Source: Hexactinellida sp. DTS-2022
Taxonomy: Eukaryota > Porifera > Hexactinellida
Length of the DNA stretch: 64,000 bases
Assembly: GCA_028753945.1 (NCBI GenBank)
Contig: JAPNXP010000013.1
Span: forward strand, 2,914,001-2,978,000
Reading direction: 5' to 3'
Shown here: piece by piece, positions 57,728 to 64,000 of the stretch
Layout: every line of letters begins with the position of its first letter
Position numbering within the stretch: the first letter of the stretch is position 1
Position numbers and translations under genes: made by a program
Notes under the pieces: model-generated
The model's input: only the letters and a program-made list of their open reading frames with translations
Databases searched by the model: none
What the model was told of the DNA's origin: nothing

Positions 57728-59508
57728 GTTATGAGTATGTGAATTTATGATAAATGTTTGCTTTTGGTGTAGTACTAATTCAGAATTTTTATAACTTGGT
57801 TTATTTTGTCTATTTCCCTGTAAAATTATCAATTAACCAACTGGGAGCCTCCTGGCTCAATTTGTCCATGATTATTATTTTATAAAAATTAAGGAACCAA
57901 AATCATCATCTATTTGTTGATACTTAATATTAGGCCCAATTTTTATACTAAATAACTATAGTTATTAAAGCACACTAAACACACATATTTGATAACATGA
58001 GACGACATTCGGTTCAAGAATTTCAAGTTATGTAATTTGGTAGTTCGACCTTATACGAAAATGTCCAAAATAATGTTCCAACTTTTCCGTTACACCCTTC
58101 TTTGGAGCCGATTATAGTAAGATTGATGAACGCATTCTAATTTCATTATATTAGGGAATGTGGAGTTTTCAGACACTCGTCATTTAACTCTATTTACAAG
58201 GCTCTATTTACAAGACAATTGTGACTGATAAACACTATATTAAATGGTAAATATTTTCGAATTTATATTTTCGGGAACATACTAACTCACAAATCTTATT
58301 TAATTTGGACAAGTATGTTGAACACGGATTTACATTTACAAATTTCTAACATTAATATTTATTTTTGTTTGCCAAATAAGCAAACAAATTGATGCAGATC
58401 CAAAATGAACCTAGAGGTTTGCTTCAAACAGTTAATCTTAGAACTGTACTGAATACAGATTCATTTTTGTATATTAAAAAATGACTTTTAGTTAAAATTA
58501 ATGAATTGAGCCATGTAGCGGATGAGTGTTAGACTGAAGGACCATACATTATACTCTACCCGGCTGATGGTATTTGAACTACCGGAAATTTTTGTCACAA
58601 GTGCATGACCCATACCCAGGCTTTCATACAACAGAATTATCTGCTTACATGTATTTAGTTTGATCTCTCATTGAATAAATGCATGGTACAAATAATTAGG
58701 ACTGAACACTGGATAAACTCCACCATTTTCAATTGTGGTCCCTCCCATTTTCCGGACAACAAGAAATATCTAATTAACTTAACCTTTTATTTGCCTCATT
58801 TAGGAACTTTGTTAACTCCCACCAAATTTTCCTACTTGCTACGCATCTAGCAGTCACGAAGCCAACTTCTGTTAAAGATCTATGCGGGGAAATGTATTTT
58901 GATACACGATAAAATGACAGTTAACATAAATTAAGGAATATTCAGAATCAGTTTCGGGTAAATATAAGTTAATTGCTGACGGTCCTTGAAAAATGTATAA
59001 AGTTAAACGTATATTGATTGCTAGTTAATTCGGTATTCACGTTCAAAAGTGTTCCGGGCGGATCTCAAAAGATTTATCCGGTGTATCTCAACTCTAATAT
59101 ATTAGAAATTCAGCATTCAACCAAAGTTCGACACTCAACAGATACCTAACATACTACCTACAACGATCATAACGTATCCCCTATAATATAGTTCACATCA
59201 ACGTTAAATTACTGATCAACCCGTCAGGTTTATTGCGAGAGATCTCATCCCACTTCAATTGTTGATAGCCTGAGGTTTCGCAAATTTGTATTCAAATTTG
59301 ACCCTAGATATCAATTTCCTACCCGAAAACATCTCTCCACTAAACTCATAAAGAAAGATCGATAGAAATGCAAGAAAATAACGGATAAAAACTTAATATA
59401 ATCATAGTATTGCTCTGACAACGGATCATTGGTCGAACCAACAACTGAAGATCTACACAGGAATTACCGGGCATTTCATTCTGGACTTGAAAATTTATCT
59501 TATATTGG

Positions 59509-59919
59509 TTGCATGTCACAGATTTTCCGGAAGACATAATGAGTGCAACATATATTAAAAATTCCAAGACATTATTTCATCGTTTGAATTCAGCCACTAA
59601 ATTTCATTCATCATTACTCATAAAGCATCCAATATGGTTAATGCGTTTAGTCTACCTGGTTTCTATATCCTATACAGGAGGAATCCGATCTAATGACAGT
59701 GATGATGACATTCACCTAAGTGAACAATTCATTAACATTGATCTGACGTTTTTACTCTGCAACCTTCAGCGTATTTCGTGCATTGCAGATACACTTCAGC
59801 TTGTAGTAAAATATTGTGATGCGTTTACAAAGGTCATTTCGAAGGCATCTACAATTATTTCATATTTGCACAGATCGTTGATTGCCACATATACACTGAT
59901 TGGTGAGAACAGGGGTTAG
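59509..59919 (+). CDS. Unassigned ORF, 136 codons
   Basis: Open frame downstream of DIP2 with a mixed composition (SYTGGIRSNDSDDDIHLSEQ; LQLVVKYCDAFTKVISKAS) that looks more protein-like than the AT-rich surroundings. I recognise no domain, signal peptide or zinc motif. It may be an exon, a TE remnant or chance. The surrounding 57730-60170 shows nothing else. Confidence 0.2.
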   Translation: MHVTDFPEDIMSATYIKNSKTLFHRLNSATKFHSSLLIKHPIWLMRLVYLVSISYTGGIRSNDSDDDIHLSEQFINIDLTFLLCNLQRISCIADTLQLVVKYCDAFTKVISKASTIISYLHRSLIATYTLIGENRG

Positions 59920-60178
59920 ACAACTGTACCTGCTGTGCATGTGGAACTCACATCTAGTTATCATTATATTGATCCTTAAATTTGGTAATGATAAATTTAA
60001 CACTCTTGACACTTTGAAGTTAGTATCTGACGAACGAAACTGCCTAAGGGATTTTCTGAAAATTTTCTCCTTTTGAAGATCAACAAATATGGCCCAGGTG
60101 AGAATGATGCATCTTCCAGTTTAGTCATCCCATGCGCACGAGGTTTACGGGATCAAATGTCAACACTGTATAAATAGT

Positions 60179-60587
60179 CAAGGGTGGGGTTGGTTAACCG
60201 ATCCGAGGCTACGGTTACAATTCGATTTCTTGCAACTGTTAACCGGTTAACCGCCCATCCTACTCAATACAATAAATCCTTTATAAAAATTTGATTATAC
60301 TACAGAATAAGACTCAGCTGTATAAAGTATAACCGCATAAGTATATTAACTGATACATTTCCTGCTTTAGGTAAAGTAAATCAATGTTGTCTAATAAAAC
60401 TTAATATGGGGTAATGAAAAATGGGTTTAGGACTACATATTCTGATAAAATTCAAAAAAGTTTAATACTTTATACATTAATTTCCCAATAACTCTGCTGA
60501 TATTCAACAGACCGGCTAACTGATTAATAAATCTCTAACCGTTAACCGATGTCAGCAACGGTTAACCGGTTAACCGAATCCAGCTTT
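60179..60587. mobile_element. hAT-like MITE with CGGTTAACCGGTTAACCG repeats
   Basis: 409 bp from CAAGGGTGGGGTTGGTTAAC to TTAACCGAATCCAGCTTT, with a perfect 8-bp TSD TAAATAGT (60171-60178; 60588-60595). GTTAACCGG motifs near both ends. Confidence 0.82.
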
Positions 60588-61445
60588 TAAATAGTATAAT
60601 CCCCTTGTAATGGAACTGGCATAATCAATATATATCACATAATTTGTGAAATCAAAATTATCAGGATTGCTGCGATAAAGATCATTCATCGTTTTCGAAG
60701 CTCCTTCTAAATTCCATAAAGAATCTCAATATTTATAGACATAAGCTTTCCTATTATACAACTTGAGAATAGGAGATATTTTAAGCCCCCTCTCATTGAC
60801 AAACCAATACATTGTATTTCGACCGTGAGATCTGTATAATGCAAACTGATGTTCAATTAGATCACTTTGTATAAATGATGACAATACATAGGAAAATTCA
60901 TATTGCCGGTCAAATATTCTACAAGTCTAGGCATTGCAACACTTGAATGGTCAAAAACTGGTGAAAGTTTGAGCTTTTACTTTTCCTCATGAACTTATCA
61001 ATAGTATTAATGTTTGGACTGAAATGACTACTGTATAGTCCCATCATTCTTGATACCAAATAATCCATCCTCCGGGGTCTTTATATTTGTCGATTATTTC
61101 ATTAATTGTAGATATTCGAGAACTTTCGCTCTTCACCTTCGTAGGATCCAACGCTTTGGCAAGTTTCCACCGTTGATGTTTAATAATGAGATCATTAATT
61201 AAATACACTGAAATAACTATAATCTCTATGCAGAAACCGTTTCCATTTCTGAAATATGGCTTGAGGTCCTGAAGGAATATGCAATAATAGAATACCGCTA
61301 TGAACATTGTATTATCCTATTGTTTAACTAGTAGCATGCAGAACAAGGCCAATTCGGCATCCAAGAAAGAATATGTATACGAAGCTATCAAAAAACTTAA
61401 GGCGTGACCTTCGATATATAAGGCCATACCACTGAGTATGTCATG

Positions 61446-61629
61446 CAAGGAATTATCCAGGTGCGTGAGACGCTCCTTTTGGAGCATGATTTTTGAAAAA
61501 TTTGAATTTATGAGCGCGAAAATTTGGAATCCTCTCCTATACCGTAACATTAATTTGTGAATTAGGCGTATGAAAATTGGACCAGACCAGGATTAGGAGC
61601 GTATTTACAAATGGCTGTATAATATACTG
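61446..61629 (+). mobile_element. hAT-like MITE (GGAATTATCCAG family), copy 2
   Basis: 184 bp with a perfect 8-bp TSD ATGTCATG (61438-61445; 61630-61637). Shares its block order with 34386-34551. Contains GGAGCG and its complement at both flanks. Confidence 0.82.
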
Positions 61630-61683
61630 ATGTCATGGTTTACTTGAATTCCATTGATAAATCGGTTATTTCAAAGCCTACTA

Positions 61684-61856
61684 CAGTAGTGTTCGCCTAA
61701 TAGCAATTGCTCTAGTAGCAATATTGCTCTATTAGCAAGTTACTTTTTGTCCCCAAGCGAGCATTTAATGTTAAATTTGTTCCTCTAATAGCAAGTTCGC
61801 CTATTAGCAAGGAAATTTCGTGCAAAATGCGACTTGCTATTAGGCGAACACCACTG
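61684..61856 (-). mobile_element. pogo-like MITE (TTCGCCTAATAGCAA), copy 2
   Basis: 173 bp, TA-flanked, inverted relative to 31354-31526 and nearly identical to it over its whole length. The short - strand ORF through it is not a gene. Confidence 0.9.
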
Positions 61857-62041
61857 TATATAAAGGCCATTTCACTGCTTTGGACCAGGGATAAGATAAA
61901 GGCGGGTTTATTTTTCAAACTGTAACCAATTATCTGATTAATACTAATAATCTCGTCAAATCCCATTTTAGAGGGTCGATATGTGCTAAATTACACTAGT
62001 GGAGTTGAACGAGGGGTCACTAGATTGGATAGGCACACAAT

Positions 62042-62509
62042 TTGAGAATGAAATGTTCGCACATTCCTTACATATTTTTGATACATTCCAGCGTTGCTAT
62101 GGAAAAAATCCTCCAAATGTTGTCATGTGATATATCAAATTGCTGGAAATTTTACGCTGAGTACAAATATGGTGATTATAAGTTGATTAGATTTGATTTG
62201 AGAAAGTTAGCCACGAAAATGTCGGCGATTTACTATGAAATGGCCGACACTGCCACCCGTGTAAAATATTTCCCAAAACGGATTTTAGCGGATTTTGGAT
62301 ATGTTATTCTACGAAAAATTCCGCTTCTAATGAAACTAAAATACGCTTTGTATGAATTTTTTCTAGGTATGACCCATTTTGGGATTTCAACGACCAGATT
62401 AAAACTGTATATTTGGTTCATAGTTGTCTCCCAACATAAATTCAAGCTCAAAAAGTATATTATTCTAAGTTGTTTAATACGTCTTTTATTGTCTACGTAT
62501 TACGTATAA
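62042..62509 (+). CDS. Unassigned ORF, 155 codons
   Basis: Open frame rich in Lys, Ile and Tyr, with blocks such as YGDYKLIRFDLRKLATKMS and YEMADTATRVKYFP. Its end runs into the MITE at 62465, so a conserved C terminus is impossible as written. No domain recognised; likely chance or a decayed fragment. Confidence 0.15.
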   Translation: MRMKCSHIPYIFLIHSSVAMEKILQMLSCDISNCWKFYAEYKYGDYKLIRFDLRKLATKMSAIYYEMADTATRVKYFPKRILADFGYVILRKIPLLMKLKYALYEFFLGMTHFGISTTRLKLYIWFIVVSQHKFKLKKYIILSCLIRLLLSTYYV

Positions 62510-62815
62510 TACGTATAATGTAATACGTATTATACGTATACCTTACTTATAATATCGAGCTCATGGAATTTGAATTGAATAACTTTTGGTTTAATCGTTA
62601 TTCTTTTATTGTTAATCGACTCGTAGTATAGTTTGTATAGTACAAATATGATTATTTGTTAGATGTTGTTTTTACAACAAGAATTAGAAATATTCTATTG
62701 AATTTACTTCAAAGATATCCCTGGTTGATCATAGATTTAACGTATAATACGTACTGGTGGATAGCGTATCACGTATAATACGTATTATACGCAATACTCG
62801 TATTAAACAACTTAG
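62465..62815. mobile_element. MITE with TACGTATTATACGTA palindromes
   Basis: 351 bp, 17-bp perfect inverted ends CTAAGTTGTTTAATACG, perfect 8-bp TSD ATATTATT (62457-62464; 62816-62823). Clusters of CGTATAATACG/TACGTATTATACGTA palindromes sit inside both ends (about 62494-62540 and 62740-62790). The outer CTAAGTTG is shared with the MITEs at 48178 and 55111. Confidence 0.87.
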
Positions 62816-63050
62816 ATATTATTACTTGCAAACTAGATAGTAAAAATATGAAAATTAAGCAAAAATTTAGAGGAATTTCTTAGGAGTTGCTTTGGGGCAT
62901 GGTAGTAGGAACAATATGGTTCTTTGCCTTGTTGCTGTTAAGTACAATTGGCTACTGTTGTTAAAATATAAAGTAATAAATTGATTTTCCTTCTGTCTAA
63001 GCAATCTATGCACTCATCAACGAAGTCTTCGCACCATTCACTATCGAGTT

Positions 63051-63600
63051 TTAGGAGAGTGAGTTGCTTGAATCCGATTGAAAACATAATTGTTGGTGAT
63101 TCGAAATTATCGACAGCACCTGAGATTCCGATAAAAGCTGGGTGGTCTCAAACATCTCTCTAATTCTATCAGAGTTATTTATACTCCTATCTGCAACTAA
63201 AATTAATACGTCTTCGTCTTCGACAATTCCAGCGGTGTTTGAGCCACCTCCGCTCATTCTAGATTCCCTGAAGCTAGCATCAACCTTTTGACTTGGCAGC
63301 TAACTTCAGGTTATTCCATTTCTTTCTTATGTCTTCTACCCCTCTATTATTTCCATATACAGCGTTACTTTGCCTGTAATGGTTTTCCACAGTTCCTTCT
63401 TCTTATGGAGTTCAGCGCTGTTTCCTGAACCTCTCAATAAGTCGCCAGCAGATTCAATTTCACCGATGAGGATCCTTAGTCCAATTATCTTCCTGGATTT
63501 TTGCATTTCGTTTAGAATTGGTTTTGTTCAACAGCAATTTACAAATGGGAGAAAGAACATTGATCTTATTCCCCCATGAAAATTAATAATCTTCAATGGA
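63051..63600 (-). pseudogene. Myb/SANT-like DNA-binding protein fragment
   Basis: Read on the - strand. HKKKELWKTITGKV (about 63370-63425) shifts frame into GVEDIRKKWNNLKLAAKSK (about 63290-63350), then a stop, then SGGGSNTAGIVEDEDVL (63257 leftwards). This order matches the Myb/SANT-like domain and Gly-rich linker of transposon-associated and MSANTD-type proteins. The N-terminal helix is not recognisable and the frame is broken, so it is likely a decayed TE companion gene. Confidence 0.45.
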
Positions 63601-64000
63601 ATTTTATGCATTTGTTATTTTAGCTTAAAAGCTACTTTGTATATGTATAGAAAACTTGACTGTTTCATGTATAGACAGACTGACGTACGTAGACACTCCT
63701 CTAAATGTTCTTACGAAGCACTTGTCTACATACCAGTGTATATTTCTTTTTTGAATTAATTAAATATACTTCAACTAATTATCTTCATTTACATATATAA
63801 ATTCAATCAAAATTATGAATAACAAATTGGTCACTGTAATGCTTAGCAGCCCAGTGTCCAAATTCTTCAATTACAATAGGTTTATCCATAAGTTGGTCAA
63901 TAGGTCAATCGTCCAGCATTGGTTGCTTCCAAAATTATAGCCATATTATGTATCCATTCTTTAATAAATAAGAGATTCACAAAACATTGTAGGCAATGTT
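63601..64000. other. AT-rich sequence without recognised feature
   Basis: No ORF, inverted repeat or transposon end was recognised in the last 400 bases. Confidence 0.5.

Overview
The window is animal nuclear DNA. It is strongly AT-rich, almost gene-free by length, and dominated by remnants of DNA transposons. The one recognisable host gene is the 3' part of a DIP2 (disco-interacting protein 2) homologue on the + strand. It has four exons: 976-1341, 35204-35618, 55446-55965 and 56028-57713. Exon phases and residue continuity fit exactly across introns of about 33.9 kb, 19.8 kb and 62 bp. The protein is clearly DIP2 but much more diverged than insect or vertebrate copies, so a fast-evolving invertebrate is likely. 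The species cannot be named from this sequence. I saw no rRNA, tRNA, CRISPR array or bacterial-type operon.

Layout. 1-975 is the end of an upstream DIP2 intron. 1342-35203 is one giant intron. It holds a decayed MULE (4.7-6.7 kb), an unassigned transposase-like remnant (6.9-8.35 kb), a large inverted repeat (8.7-9.8 kb), a 25-bp minisatellite (11.2 kb), a P-superfamily element with a THAP-domain gene (14.9-18.06 kb), a second decayed P copy (23.9-28.56 kb), a palindromic element at 32.5-33.4 kb, and many short TIR elements (MITEs) of the hAT and pogo/Tc1 types. 35619-55445 is the second giant intron. It holds a 31-bp minisatellite, a MULE fragment, an unassigned TE protein ending at 42.47 kb, and a nearly intact 4.1-kb Ginger-type transposon (43727-47867) inserted inside a pogo-like MITE and itself carrying a younger MITE. 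From 57714 to the end is sequence downstream of DIP2, with more MITEs, two unassigned ORFs and a decayed Myb/SANT-like fragment on the - strand.

Many MITEs could be delimited exactly because their target-site duplications (TSDs) are still readable: 8 bp for most hAT-like elements, TA for pogo/Tc1, 4 bp (TATA or ACAC) for the Ginger-like family, and 5 bp (ATTAC/GTAAT) for a small GC-rich family. Nesting gives relative ages: the pogo MITE is older than the Ginger element, which is older than the 5-bp-TSD MITE. I recognised no LTR retrotransposon or LINE, although a faint LINE remnant could be missed by eye.
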